Shown here piece after piece: positions 1 to 9,762 of a stretch of DNA of 64,000 bases. Within the stretch, counting starts at the first letter, position 1, and every line of letters begins with the position of its first letter. The notes under the pieces are model-generated. The model was not told the origin of the DNA. It saw nothing but the letters and a program-made list of their open reading frames with translations, and did no database searches. The stretch is from Epiperipatus broadwayi (taxonomy: Eukaryota > Onychophora > Udeonychophora > Euonychophora > Peripatidae), in contig JAQFVV010006635.1 in the NCBI GenBank assembly GCA_028023455.1, positions 358,098-422,097 of the forward strand. Reading direction: 5' to 3'. A program made the position numbers and the translations under genes.

Positions 1-59
1 AGAAACAGGAATTTTTTCCTGTTGTGTAGGCCTGTTGTAGTGCATGCTTCTCTCTTGTA

Positions 60-549
60 TGTATTTTGAGCCAATCTTGATATGGGACTCACTTATTGAG
101 GATGTGAAGATGCATTTGCATGAGAAAATAAAAATAAGTATATAAGAGTGTGTTTTCCTGGAGCTAGAATTAGGAATGTTATAGATGAGGTAATGAAACA
201 AGGAAGTAGAGATGTTTATGTTATGGTAGGACAAATAATTTGTCAGAGCCATTGGACAGAATAATGGATGAGTACAAAGAATTAATTAGTAATTTGAATA
301 AGATGAAAGAGTAGGGAGTAGTTGGATTACTACCAAGATTTGACAATAGGCATAGGTTAGATAGAGCATATTCTATAAATGAGAGATTGAAAAAATTATG
401 CAAAAAAAAATGTTATGTTCATGGATGTGTGGGATTTTTTTATTAGTAAAATGGAGTTATATAATAAAAATGGATTGCACTTAGTAAAATTAGGAAGTGA
501 AGCCATAGGGGGTTTGATTTATGAAAAATATTGTTTAGGAAACATATAG
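60..549 (+). pseudogene. LINE ORF1 remnant with SGNH hydrolase (esterase) domain
   Basis: In CR1-type LINEs ORF1 can carry a lipase/esterase-like SGNH domain of uncertain role in retrotransposition. Three SGNH blocks are recognisable. Block I reads WDSLIEDV at 83-106, with the nucleophile Ser kept and the preceding Gly changed to Trp. A GxTNNL block lies at about 226-243. The block-V-like NGLHLVKLGSEAIG at about 469-510 keeps the His, while the usual Asp is Asn. A segment reading VVGLLPRFDN lies between them (about 319-348). At least one internal stop (about 312) and a frameshift break it, and the frame ends with a TAG at 547-549. The order and spacing of the blocks fit the family well, so I am fairly confident of the domain and certain it is not functional. 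Confidence 0.65.
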
Positions 550-829
550 GGGGCAGGGTTTTAAATTACAGTATTATTTTTAAAATGGTTAAGAATGGGC
601 AGGGTGTAAGAAGTAAACAAAGGGCAGTTGATTTAGATATAAATCTAGATGTAGAGAGGGAATGGGTCTGTCAAAATAATGATAAACAAGCTAATTACAA
701 ATGGAAGAAAGAGTCAAAATAATTTATAAAAGATTAGTAAATTAGAAAAAAATTGTTAAAATTGGATATTCGAATAAGCAAGTGATAGAAGACCAGAAAA
801 GTGGCTGGAATTAAACAAACAGTTAAAAA

Positions 830-1390
830 TACAGAGTTTGGGGTATTAGGAGTAGTGGAAACACATCTAAAAAAAGAAGAACCTGCACTGAAATTTGGTA
901 TGACAAAAGAAAAAAGTGGTGAAGGTATAGGAGTTATATCAAAAAATATTTAAATATTGGAAAGTGTCAAGAATATTTGTGGTTTGAGATATTAGTAAGA
1001 CAAGAAGAGATGGTGACTATAGGGTTATGACCACAGGAGATAGTCAAATTATAATAAAGTGAAACAGCATATATAAATGCCTAGTTAAGGATATACAGTG
1101 TTTCAAAAAGGGGGAAGAAAATAATTGTTATAGGTGATACGAATGAGCATATTGAAGAAATTGATGACATGGATAACAAGAATGAGCAGATTTTGAAAAA
1201 ATTTTGTCAGAAAATGAATTTGAGCATTTGAAATTTATAAAATATTTACGAGGGCCAATATACCTGGTCTAGAAATAATATATTTTACACAATAGGTTAT
1301 ATATTAGTAGAGAAAAGTACAGAAAATTAAAGTGTTTGATAATGAAGACAGAGTATGTAATAATGATCATAATTTCTAAATGATTAGAAT
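830..1390 (+). pseudogene. LINE APE-type endonuclease remnant
   Basis: This is the nicking domain that starts target-primed reverse transcription in APE-type LINEs. Visible motifs are FGVLGVVETHL at about 838-870 (the ETHL block with catalytic Glu), GEGIGVISKNI at about 919-951, IVIGDTNEHI at about 1125-1153 (canonically GDFNAHI), TWSRNN at about 1263-1280 followed by TIGYILV (canonically IDYILV), and a DHN block near 1363-1375. All blocks are in the expected order but spread over different frames, with stops at 952 and near 1231. The protein is dead, but the family identity is well supported. Confidence 0.7.
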
Positions 1391-1778
1391 GAGATGGAAA
1401 GTAGAAATAAAAGTAAAAAGGATAGTGAAAGTTGCGGATGGAAACTAATAATAAAAATAAGTTAGAAGAATATAAAATAAAAGTAGAAGACATCATAGAA
1501 AAGTTTGAATATAAGAAATGATGTGAAGAAGTAGAAAGAGTGGCAAATAGGGTTTTAGGTAAGAATATTCAGAAGAATAAAAATAATAGAAAAGTGAGAA
1601 TTAGTAAAAGTGAAAAAGAGAGGGGGAAAGCATGCAGAGAATATAAATGTGCTATTAAAAACAAAGAAAATGAAAAATATTTTAATTTTAAATGGAAAAA
1701 CTTTTTTTTTTACAAAAAAGTGGATTGGCACCATGGGCATTTGTTTATGTAATGCATAGGATCAGTGTTGAGTGGGGT

Positions 1779-1783
<5 letters not shown>

Positions 1784-1859
<76 letters not shown>
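1784..1859. repeat. (TA)n microsatellite
   Basis: About 76 bases of uninterrupted alternating T and A sit immediately after the T-run that ends the LINE-like sequence. The small open frame across it (alternating Ile-Tyr) is an artefact. Confidence 0.95.
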
Positions 1860-1862
<3 letters not shown>

Positions 1863-1970
1863 ATCACTTACCTTGTTAATAATATTGAATAATGGTTATT
1901 GTAACAAACTATAGAAAGTAATCATTCTTTCCTCACAAGCACCATTAGACATTGGCATTTAGTCTGAAAG

Positions 1971-2032
1971 TATACTCTCACCCCAGCCACAAGATAGAGA
2001 CTTTAAGAAATAAAAGAGGTCATCTTATTTCC
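1971..2032 (+). repeat. Fragment related to the 28-29 kb palindromic family
   Basis: The segment with ACTCTCA, a CCCAGCCACAAGATAGAGAC core and GTCATCTTATTT matches, with substitutions, the left arm at about 28228-28297 of the large palindrome at 28141-29040. A short, diverged copy. Confidence 0.45.
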
Positions 2033-2337
2033 AAACTCAAATATAATTATATGAGGATAGGACGATTATTTTCTATAGATTGTTCAATCTAAAATTTATC
2101 AAATATTAAATAATAGTTCTTTTAAATTCCTGCCATTTTTAGAAAATTTTATGGCCTTTTAAATGACAATTTTAATATATATATAAAATAACCAAACTCT
2201 GCTGGATATATGTTTGAATCATAATCAAGCAACAGCCTGGATATCAATTAATACTCCATCAAACATAATAATAAAATCTCTATTTGAAAAACTTCCCAAC
2301 ATGAATGTAATTTAGTGATAATTTCTCCTTTGCATTG

Positions 2338-2587
2338 GCTTAATATTAATAGACTAGGCAAAGCTTTTTAATCAAACTCATTTTAAAATAACCTTGCTTT
2401 CAAATAAATATATAAATATATAAGTAAACATTGCATAACTATGTAATAATATTGAATAATATTAATTTAATTTACACTATTTTTAGAATGTTATGTGGTG
2501 TTTAATTAGTTATTTACATATTTATTTGAAAGTGAGGTTATTTAAAAGTGATTAATAACCTTTGCTTGTCTATTAACATTAAGAATA
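2338..2587. mobile_element. Foldback (MITE-like) element
   Basis: Arms of about 95 bp (2338-2438 and 2494-2587) are inverted copies around a ~55-bp AT-rich centre. Shared blocks include AATAACCTTGCTTTCAAATA on the left against its reverse complement around 2521-2540. Weaker similarity may extend to about 2170 and 2760. No target duplication or coding content seen. Confidence 0.6.
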
Positions 2588-3240
2588 TAAAAGAAGCATT
2601 ATTCAAATTACTATTAAATTATATTTAAATTTTAATATCAAATAAAATGTTGTAAAATGGTTGTTTATACAGAGATTACATTGGTATGCTTGATAAATGT
2701 AAACTTGTTTCCAGGTTATTAATAATGTTGGTTATGGCAGAAACATATGTCTAATAAAGATTGGTACAATGTTTTATCAAACATGATTATTTAAGTAATC
2801 ATAAAGATTTTAATATTTGGCATAAATTAATATATATAATAAATAAGATATTCTCCCCTTAGGCTATGAATAAATAATACTTTGTTGACAAAGAATTGAA
2901 AATACAATGAATCCAATTATTCTTTAAGTTTTTGATGTTTATAATCTTACTTTTGCTAACATAGACAGAAATTCAGAATGAACTTAATATATCATTCAGA
3001 TAAAAAGATAGCATTAATAATTATTAAACTAGTAATTGATCTCACTTTTAATAATCTTGTATTGACAATTAATAGTTACCATTAAATTAGTATAAAATCA
3101 ATGTGTATAAATAGTGAAGTAAACCACTCTCTCCTTAAGTAAAAGAATAAAGAATAATATCTATTTTTAAAAACTTTTTAAACTTTTGATATTTATAATC
3201 TTATCTTTGTTAATAATGGTAGAAATTCATGACACTCATG

Positions 3241-3292
<52 letters not shown>
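3241..3292. repeat. Compound (AT)n-(GT)n microsatellite
   Basis: (AT)9 at 3241-3258 runs directly into about 34 bases of (GT)n at 3259-3292. The short frames on both strands here are repeat artefacts. Confidence 0.95.
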
Positions 3293-3294
<2 letters not shown>

Positions 3295-3379
3295 TTGTGA
3301 AAGCAGTCCACACCTACACAATACCAAACAATATTAGTCAAGCATGTCAATCTAATGTCAAAGCAACTTCTATTTTTAA

Positions 3380-3485
3380 GGTGAATACCCACTTTTATTT
3401 ATGATATATATTTATACACAGATTAAAGATTGCAACTTGATTACAGAGAGTGAAATTATTGATTCAAAGAAGTTTAACTAAACCT
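3380..3485 (+). repeat. Fragment of the 19.6-kb foldback family
   Basis: The core AAGATTGCAACTTGA and the sequence before it (TATTTATACACAGATTAAAG) resemble 19680-19720 and 21820-21860. After it, AAGTTTAACT matches 21896-21905. It looks like half of a diverged foldback element. Confidence 0.45.
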
Positions 3486-3836
3486 CATTATGCAGAAAAA
3501 TATAATTTTTTCTGAAAGCAGACTAACAAATAGTTAATTTTAACTTTCAAATTGCAATGAAACTATGTATTACTTAGATAATAAAGCTAATAATATTCAA
3601 TGCTAAATTGGTTTATAAGTGCAAATATAAGGAAAGCATTTCACACCTAAACAATACCAAACTATCTTATAAAAATATCAAATAATAGAATATTCATAAA
3701 TGAAATGCAATAATATTGTTTAATATTAGTAACTGTTAATAAGCAGTGTCTAATGACAATAACATAATAATCTGAGCTTTCTAACAAAAATTTAAAAGAA
3801 AATTATCGTATATGCTATTATGATTCAATTATTTTT

Positions 3837-3994
3837 TCAGTAGTCATATATCGTGTATTGTAAATTTGAATAATCAATGTTTTCCAAAAAGTGTGTTTCA
3901 ATCTTCATTCCCAGCTGCTTTGCTGTCTTTTCCAAAATCAATGAGAACTTGGGATTTAAGATGGACTCAATATAGTTGTGCAGTCGGCAGCTAT
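3837..3994 (-). CDS. Candidate terminal coding exon of an unrecognised gene
   Basis: On the minus strand an open frame ends in TGA (3837-3839). A strong 3' splice site precedes it: a T-rich tract and TTTTAAAATTTCAG ending at 3995. The 51 residues after the acceptor begin SCRLHNYIESILNPKFSL and end in NLQYTIYDY. Their composition is balanced and protein-like, with K/E-rich amphipathic character, unlike the Ile/Tyr/Phe-biased accidental frames elsewhere. The frame extends upstream to a Met at 4127, but that part is AT-biased and is better read as intron. I do not recognise the protein, no AATAAA is seen close downstream, and no second exon was found. It could also be a fragment of a mobile-element protein. 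Confidence 0.3.
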
Positions 3995-4187
3995 CTGAAA
4001 TTTTAAAAACTCTATAGAGATTTAAATCCAAGCTAACCTGCTTATTATCTGACACCAAATTAATAAATATATATTTTAATAATCTTAGTTCTATTATTGT
4101 TTCTCTGAAGGTTTGTGATAATGTCATTTTAGTATTAATTATTTGTTGGATTATTTACATCATTTAATATTAAAAATTCAATGCCTT

Positions 4188-4316
4188 CAGAAAAATTTTA
4201 GACTTTAAACTTTCCAAATACATTCAACTGTTAATAATTAAATACTATCTTATATGCTGTTACTGACAGTTAAATGTATTTGAAAAGTTTAAATAAAATT
4301 TGATTTTTTTTCTAAA
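4188..4316. mobile_element. Small foldback element
   Basis: Left arm 4188-4231 contains CTTTCCAAATACATTCAACTGT. Right arm 4266-4316 is its reverse complement with a few mismatches. The loop is about 34 bp. No coding content. Confidence 0.6.
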
Positions 4317-4938
4317 GATACTCAAATCTTACAGTCCAACCAATAATTAATATTAGTTTTATTATAATTGTAGATTGTCATATGGTTTTAGGAATTTCAG
4401 GCTATTATCTTGATAAAAAAAAAAAAATAGTTAAGATGACTGTTATAATTAAACCTGCATTGACTTTAGCTTTGAATTTAATGTTTCCATTGATAAAGAT
4501 GAAATCCAGAAATAGACTTGAGGAGGGAGTTTAAATTACTATCATCCAGGTTATTATAAATGATGCTAAAGTATGGGAAAAAAGAAATACTCTCATTCTC
4601 TGTAGAAACTGAACAAATGAAATAATCTGCTGGTATCAAATGAATATAATCCTAACATAATGTAATTAGCATAATAAGAAGAATCATTAGAAGAAAAAGT
4701 TAAGTAGATCATATCTTTCATTACTTAAATAATAACAGAAGAATCTGTAATAAATAGTACGATTAGAATAAAACAATATGGAGGTGTTCAAGATAAGAGG
4801 GAAATGACATATTAACAATTCTTTCTTTGATTATTCAACATAATGAAATCAAATTTCATTCTCCTTTTTTGATGCAATCTTTATCCTAGAGCAATGTTGT
4901 AAGTTTACATGTTTTTGTCATTAACTTCCTAATAATAA

Positions 4939-5047
4939 TAGTCTTGCATTGGTGGTTGAGAGGTCAGCATGACTGCCCTGCACTTGCAGGCAGTTGCCCA
5001 GGTTGCGGGTTCACATCCCGGCCGATGCTATGACACTTAAAAAAAAA
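4939..5047 (+). mobile_element. tRNA-derived SINE, copy A
   Basis: A box-A-like start (GTGGTTGAGAGGTC) and a box B within GGTTGCGGGTTCACATCCCG are followed by the family 3' block CGATGCTATGACA and an A-tail. It is flanked by a perfect 16-bp target duplication, AACTTCCTAATAATAA, at 4923-4938 and 5048-5063, as made by LINE-driven retroposition. Other copies lie at 30028, 46910, 47066 and 55133. Confidence 0.85.
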
Positions 5048-5255
5048 AACTTCCTAATAATAAAAATGATAGTATTTTTTAGTAAAGAAAAGGATAATAA
5101 ATTTATCTAATTAATTATAGATAGTTGATAATTTATAAAGATAATAAACTGTAGATGTCATGAAGACTCCTATTATCATCTCAATAAAAATTAAACATAT
5201 TCACACATAATGTGAACATATATATTTTTTCTCAATAAATGTAATTACCATTAAT

Positions 5256-5758
5256 AAATAATATTTTTGGAGTTTAATTTCCATTACATCACTCTCACGC
5301 AACATAGGGACTGTTTTCTATCTGCTTATGGAAAGATGTAATCACAAACATATGACTAAAGACACATGAAAAAGATATACATTTTGGAGATCATACATCT
5401 TTAGTCATATGTTTACGATTACATTCCTCCACAAAGTATAAAATTGGATAGAAACCAGTCCCATGAGTTAAACATGAAATGTGCATCTTGGGGTTCATAC
5501 ATCTTTTTCACATCTTTAATGTTTGTGATTACCTACCCTCTACAAAATGTTAAAATCAGATAGAAACCAGTCCCTACTTTGTGTAAGTGCTCAGCATGAA
5601 ATGTGTATTTTGGGGATCATACATTTTTTATATGTCTTTAGTCATATATTAATGATTACACCCCTCCACAAGGTATTAAAAGTAGTTAGAAACCAGTCCC
5701 TATCTCACATGAGAGTGGTATAGTAAAAATTACACTACAGAAATATTGTTTATTATTT
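5256..5758. mobile_element. Foldback element with direct subterminal repeats
   Basis: A block of about 120 bp (consensus CATACATCTTTAGTCATAT, then GATTAC, CCTCCACAA, GATAGAAACCAGTCCC) occurs once inverted at about 5281-5400 and three times direct at about 5389-5730. The outer ends (TTTCCATTACATCACTCTCA on the left; the complement of GAGAGTGGTATAGTAAAAAT on the right) form TIR-like termini. A solitary relative lies at 48105-48195. No open frame inside. Confidence 0.65.
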
Positions 5759-5896
5759 GATAATCTCTAGTATAATGAATGACTAATAAAAATTGTTAAT
5801 ATAATTAATTTTGTCAGTCTCAAATAATCTTTCATCTTAATCTTCTAAATATGAAAGATGAAATATTGTATGGTGGCACTAGCACTTAGTATGACA

Positions 5897-5901
<5 letters not shown>

Positions 5902-5945
<44 letters not shown>

Positions 5946-5967
5946 ATATATATATATATATATATAT
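5902..5967. repeat. (AT)n microsatellite, cruciform-prone
   Basis: Two (AT)n runs are separated by a single ATG interruption at about 5941-5944. The whole tract is self-complementary. Confidence 0.95.
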
Positions 5968-6580
5968 CATGGATTTGTCAGTTAATGACTAGATACTATA
6001 ATGTTATGTAACACAAAGGGGGGGAGGAGTCACTGAGAAGTCACCAGTGATGTGTTAGTTTGTGTAATGATGCATGATTTATTCTAAAATAACTTTATTA
6101 AAACAAATAATATATGTTTACAAATGATACAATTGGGTAAGAATAAATATTACATTTGAACTATAGGCATAATTAATAATTACCATGATTTTTACATATT
6201 TTTTTATATCTTTCATTAGTTTTTTTTTTTAAATTTAAATATCATGTGGCAATCTGATTCAATCATCATCATATATCCTGACCTAGGTTATATGCTACAT
6301 TTCTAAACTGATCTGTTTTTAGACTTACCATATGAAAATTAATTTCTATTACATCAATAATAGCTGTTTCACCAATTTATCATAATCAAAGGATTTCTAT
6401 CCCTTATAAGTTTTTATATTCTAAATTTAATATATTATTAAATTTAGATAATTCTTAATACTATATCATATATTACTAATTTATTTAAATTATTCCAACT
6501 ACAAGTCACTGATGATTTTCTGAATTTAAACTACTATACTTCTTCTATCAGCAGCATCTTTGAAGGCAATGAATTAATTT
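5968..6580. other. AT-rich spacer, nothing recognised
   Basis: No convincing frame, RNA gene or repeat was seen. Only short T and A runs occur. Confidence 0.5.
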
Positions 6581-6587
6581 ACTCCTA

Positions 6588-6685
6588 CATGATGCTATGT
6601 GATGTGCTGTGACTTCTCCTTATTTGGAGTCAAGAATCTCTCAGCCACTATGTCCAGAGAAACCTGTTAGCCATTTTCCATTAAG
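6588..6685 (-). mobile_element. LINE 3' end, second copy of the (ACATC)n-tailed family
   Basis: On the minus strand the sequence reads AAAATGGCTAACAGGTTTCT, then GAGAGATTCTTGACTCC, AGGAGAAGTCACAGCACATC and a degenerate ACATC tail. It matches the end of the LINE at 9660-9762 and the copy at 19372-19476. Only the 3' UTR survives, as expected from strong 5' truncation. Confidence 0.75.
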
Positions 6686-6689
6686 AATG

Positions 6690-7680
6690 AATGCCACTTA
6701 ACCAAAGAATATTCTATTTACACCCTTACTAATATTGTTGTTTTATTTACCCAAGGAATTTCTCATCATAAAGCATGAACCTTTAGGAATAATAATTGCT
6801 TTAAAATGCTTGTTTGGAATGAGATGGACTTTAACAATAATTAAAAAATGCAACAATTTATTTAATTAAACATATAAATACCTATTAAAACATATGTCAT
6901 ACACAAAGTTAAATAAAGATTAAAGTTCCAATAAATACACAGAATGCACTCGTAATAATAATGATAAAAAATTATTATATATTCCATATACTTAATTAAT
7001 TAAAATAAATTTGAAAGATTGGATAAATTATGGATGCAGTATTAATAAATTATAAACAATAATAAAAAAATATATAACAATATTAAGATTGAGACCTTCT
7101 ATAGTTTCCAGCAATAAAATCAACTTTTATTACCCTCAAATATAAATTGACTGCAGATATAATTATGCCATGCTACTAGATTACTTCCACAATATGATAT
7201 ATTTATAAATTTTAATGTTCTTTGACAATACATTTTGCCTTCATTCATTAGTTTTAATGATAGGCAAAGGGGCCACTTCTCATCATGAGTTGATAATGGA
7301 TAAATCTTATGTTATTGTTATGTCATCTTCTCACTCTTCCAAGTAGCAACTGGCACTCATCTTTGGCAGTAAAGCTGTTTGCTTCTGAGTGTTAATGGAA
7401 TGCTATGCTTTTTAAACACTGCAATCTAACTGTCTCCATTCTAATAATGATTCTGGTCGTCATCTTTAAAATAATGGTTACTAAGATAAAAAGAAGTCCA
7501 AAATTAATAAGTATTATCAAATACTGATGATCTTCTACTATTTTGCTTATACAGTTCTTTCAGCTACAATCTAATGGTTGTTCTCAGTTTGTCTCTTTAA
7601 TATATCTACCCTGTGATGAGCAATGTGAAGACAAAAAACTGAGAATGTTTGACTTGTTATCTGCCTATATAATATGTAAT
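6690..7680. other. AT-rich spacer, nothing recognised
   Basis: No supported gene. The segment just before 7681 (about 7650-7684) is the left half of the repeat into which the LTR element inserted; compare 14640-14730. Confidence 0.5.
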
Positions 7681-7684
7681 ATAT

Positions 7685-7790
7685 TGTGCCACTACTTTTT
7701 TTATATATCTGAATGATTGTACACTGAGAATTTAAAATATTGGAAAATCTGTAATCATTATCATATGAGGGTGCCACTAGGAAAAGAATC
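7685..7790 (-). repeat. 3' LTR, outer piece left of the LINE insertion
   Basis: This 106-bp segment (TGTGCCACTAC ... GGGTGCCACTAGGAAAAGAA) matches 12556-12660 closely. The continuation of the LTR resumes only at about 9763, because a LINE sits in between. The 9-bp word GTGCCACTA occurs at both ends of the segment in each LTR. Confidence 0.85.
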
Positions 7791-7794
7791 TGTG

Positions 7795-8135
7795 TCACCT
7801 ATTTTGTTTGTATTTGAGTGAAATGAAAAGAGCAACAGAAAGATTAGGAAGAGAGATAGAGATACCATTAATAGGTACTAAGGGAGTATATGTTTTGTCA
7901 GGAATTTTTTTGTGGATGATATATTTTTGTGTGCAGAAAAAAGAGAAGATATGGAAGTGATGCTGAGGATATGTGCAAAGGTGGGTAAAGAGATGGGGAT
8001 TAAATTTAGTGAAGAAAATCAAATATAATGATGGTTAATACTGGAGAAAGAGAAGATGTAGAATTTTTATTGGGAGATATTAAGTTAAGTGTGGTGAATA
8101 GATATAGTTATTTGTGAATTATTTTAAGTAATCAG
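7795..8135 (+). pseudogene. LINE reverse transcriptase core remnant
   Basis: RT motifs appear in order: SVSPI, then CLYLSEMKRATERLGREIEI (about 7803-7866), FVDDIFLCAEKREDMEV at about 7910-7960 (the F/Y-x-DD catalytic box), KVGKEMGIKFSEEN, and the thumb region reading LLGDIKLSVVNRYSYL (about 8067-8114). At least one frameshift, before the FVDD box, and stops near 8026 and 8115 inactivate it. The frame runs to the CAG at 8133-8135, where the foldback insertion begins, and resumes in the same frame at 8659. Confidence 0.75.
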
Positions 8136-8645
8136 TAATACCAATAAGCTAATGCCCATGCACTTTCTAGTTGTCATTATATAAATGAATACTCCCACTT
8201 TTTCAAACCCAAGATAAAGTCTTTGGGAAAAGACAGAATGAATCCAATGAATCCATCTATCTTTTTGACCCAAACTTATATGTATGGGCAAATTTTAAGT
8301 GTTTGAAAATGAGAGTGTGAAGTTGTTAATTGATCACTTTAAATTACTTTTTTACTACGTGAATGAATGATGCCTGTGAAATTTTTAGAATTTACGATAC
8401 GTCACTCTTATTAAATTAGACATATGTAAACAAGACATATTTGCCCACACATATATGTTTGGGTCAAAAAGATAGATGGATTCATTGAATCCATTCTGTC
8501 TTTTCTCAAAGACTTTATCTTGTATTTGAAAAAGTGGGAGTATTCATATATATAGTGACAACTAGAAAGCGCATGTGCATTATCTTATTGGCTTATTGGT
8601 ATTACAGTTTATAAAAACATCACGCTATATAAAATAAATGTCTTG
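8136..8645. mobile_element. 510-bp foldback element inside the LINE, 13-bp TSD
   Basis: TTTAAGTAATCAG occurs at 8123-8135 and again at 8646-8658. The LINE frame is continuous if one copy and everything between are removed, so this is a real insertion. Arms of about 160 bp (8136-8293; 8440-8605) start with TAATACCAATAAG and its complement. The loop is about 146 bp. The right arm is followed by about 40 bp of non-inverted sequence before the second repeat, so the termini are asymmetric. Clear relatives were not identified. A 13-bp duplication is long for most cut-and-paste transposons. Confidence 0.8.
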
Positions 8646-8658
8646 TTTAAGTAATCAG

Positions 8659-9490
8659 AAAAATTATTTGGATGAATGGGAGAAAAAATTGATAAATGAA
8701 GCAAAGAAAAGAAAGGGATTGATAAAGAAATTAACAGTGTTTTCATATAATAAATATAATGTAGTTAGACTTATATGGAAGGGAGTTGCAGTAGCAGGGT
8801 TAACATATGGTAATGATGCATTATGTGTTAGTAAAGGGGTATTAAATTACTTAGAAAAAGTTCAAAGGGAAGTAGCATTAGATGCAGATGTATGGACAGC
8901 AAGGGAGGCAATTCAAGAAGAAATGGGATGGTCAAGTTTTCATATGAGAGATGCAAAAAGTAAAATGAAAATCTTTGGTAGAGTGCAGTTTATGGATAAT
9001 AAAAGAATAGCCAAAATATTATTTAATTGGTTTATGAGTAAAGAGCAGGTAACAAGATGGGTGAGAAAAGTAATGTGGTATGCAAAAGATTTGGATAAAG
9101 AATTTATATCAGTATATTTATACAAATGATGGGATGATTGTGTTAGGAGGATTGTTGAGGATTATAGTGGTTAAGGAATGGGATAAAAGAATAGATTTAT
9201 TAACAAAGAATAGGGAATTAGAGAGATGGAGAACTAGTATGGAGAGTAAAAAGAGTTTAAATATATATAGAAAAAACAGAATATTAGGTGCGAGTTAATA
9301 TATAATAATAGTAAGGAAAGTAGTTTATTGTTTAAGGCTCAAATGGGATCTTTAGCAACAAGAGAATATACACGTAAGTGGGAAAATATGGGTAATTTAG
9401 TCTCTAAATTATGTAAGAAAGGAATAGAAAATATTAGGCATCTGTTAATTGAATGAAAATGCTTGAAAACAGAAAGAGCACATATAATGA
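8659..9490 (+). pseudogene. LINE RT C-terminal region with zinc-knuckle remnant
   Basis: An open stretch to 9129 encodes the region after the RT thumb. It includes VVRLIWKGVAVAGLTYGNDA (about 8762-8821), LNYLEKVQREVALDADVW and EEMGWSSFHMRDAKSKM, which I recognise as the conserved C-terminal part of CR1/L2-like elements. A frameshift at about 9125 leads into NRELERWRTSMESKKS (about 9208-9255). Around 9400-9480 lies a CKKGIENIRHLLIE segment followed by KCLKTER, a decayed Cys/His knuckle. The apparent start ATG at 8638 lies in the foldback insert and is not the original start. Closest family usage is in animal LINE proteins with the LTYGN motif. Confidence 0.75.
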
Positions 9491-9639
9491 AGTTATAAAA
9501 GAATAAATATAAAAAAAGTGATTATATAGAAAGTGGATTATTGGTTTTTATGCTGGGTTTGGGAAAAGATAAAAGGGATTTAGATATAAAGGCTATAGAG
9601 TTGAGAAAGATTATGTTGTGGAAATTGGATGGAGAAGAA

Positions 9640-9762
9640 TATAGGAAAAAAGACTGGTGAATGGAAAATAAAGTGGCTAACAGATTTCTCTGGGCATAAT
9701 TGTTGAGAGATTCTTGACTCCATTAAAGGAGATGCTACAGTACATCACATCACATCACATCA
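9640..9762 (+). repeat. LINE 3' UTR and (ACATC)n tail
   Basis: The block AAAGTGGCTAACAGATTTCT, then CTGGGCATAATTG, GAGATTCTTGACTCC and AAGGAGATGC ends in a pentameric CACAT/ACATC tail. It is shared with 6588-6685 (-) and 19372-19476 (+). Confidence 0.8.

Larger units (their letters stand above)
1..1710 (+). mobile_element. CR1/L2-type LINE, decayed 5' half
   Basis: Reading in shifting frames gives, in order, an SGNH-hydrolase-like ORF1 (to about 549), an APE-type endonuclease (about 830-1375) and a basic linker (about 1440-1710). No reverse transcriptase follows: the homology stops near a T-run and a (TA)n tract at 1784. An ORF1 esterase plus APE endonuclease is known from CR1/L2-group LINEs. 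Multiple stops and frameshifts make it a fossil. The window begins inside the element, so the true 5' end is unseen. It may belong to the same family as the RT part at 7791-9762, but the two do not overlap, so that is inference. Confidence 0.7.
7791..9762 (+). mobile_element. 5'-truncated CR1/L2-like LINE inserted in the LTR
   Basis: The element starts inside the RT domain and runs through RT palm and thumb, a C-terminal region and a 3' UTR ending in a CACATCACATCACATCA tail at about 9742-9762. Compared with the intact LTR at 12640-12680, the insertion lies between AGGAAAAGAA and the CATGAAATTA that resumes the LTR. Any target duplication is very short. It is itself interrupted by a foldback element at 8136-8645. 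Orientation is opposite to the host LTR element. Confidence 0.85.

Noticed and set aside
1692-1892. Frame with alternating Ile-Tyr
   Set aside because: Product of the (TA)n tract.
3186-3404. Frames with Cys-Val and Thr-His repeats
   Set aside because: Product of (GT)n/(CA)n simple sequence.
7685-7790. Reading the 106-bp block as the RT region just upstream of the LINE's SVSP motif
   Set aside because: A plausible frame runs through it (RVPLGKESVSP), but the same block directly adjoins the LTR sequence at 12556-12668, so it is better explained as LTR. The frame is probably fortuitous.
8638-9129. A 163-residue protein starting at its own Met, as an intact gene
   Set aside because: The Met and two following codons lie in the foldback insert. 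The remainder is the middle of a LINE RT frame interrupted at 8135 and frameshifted after 9125.
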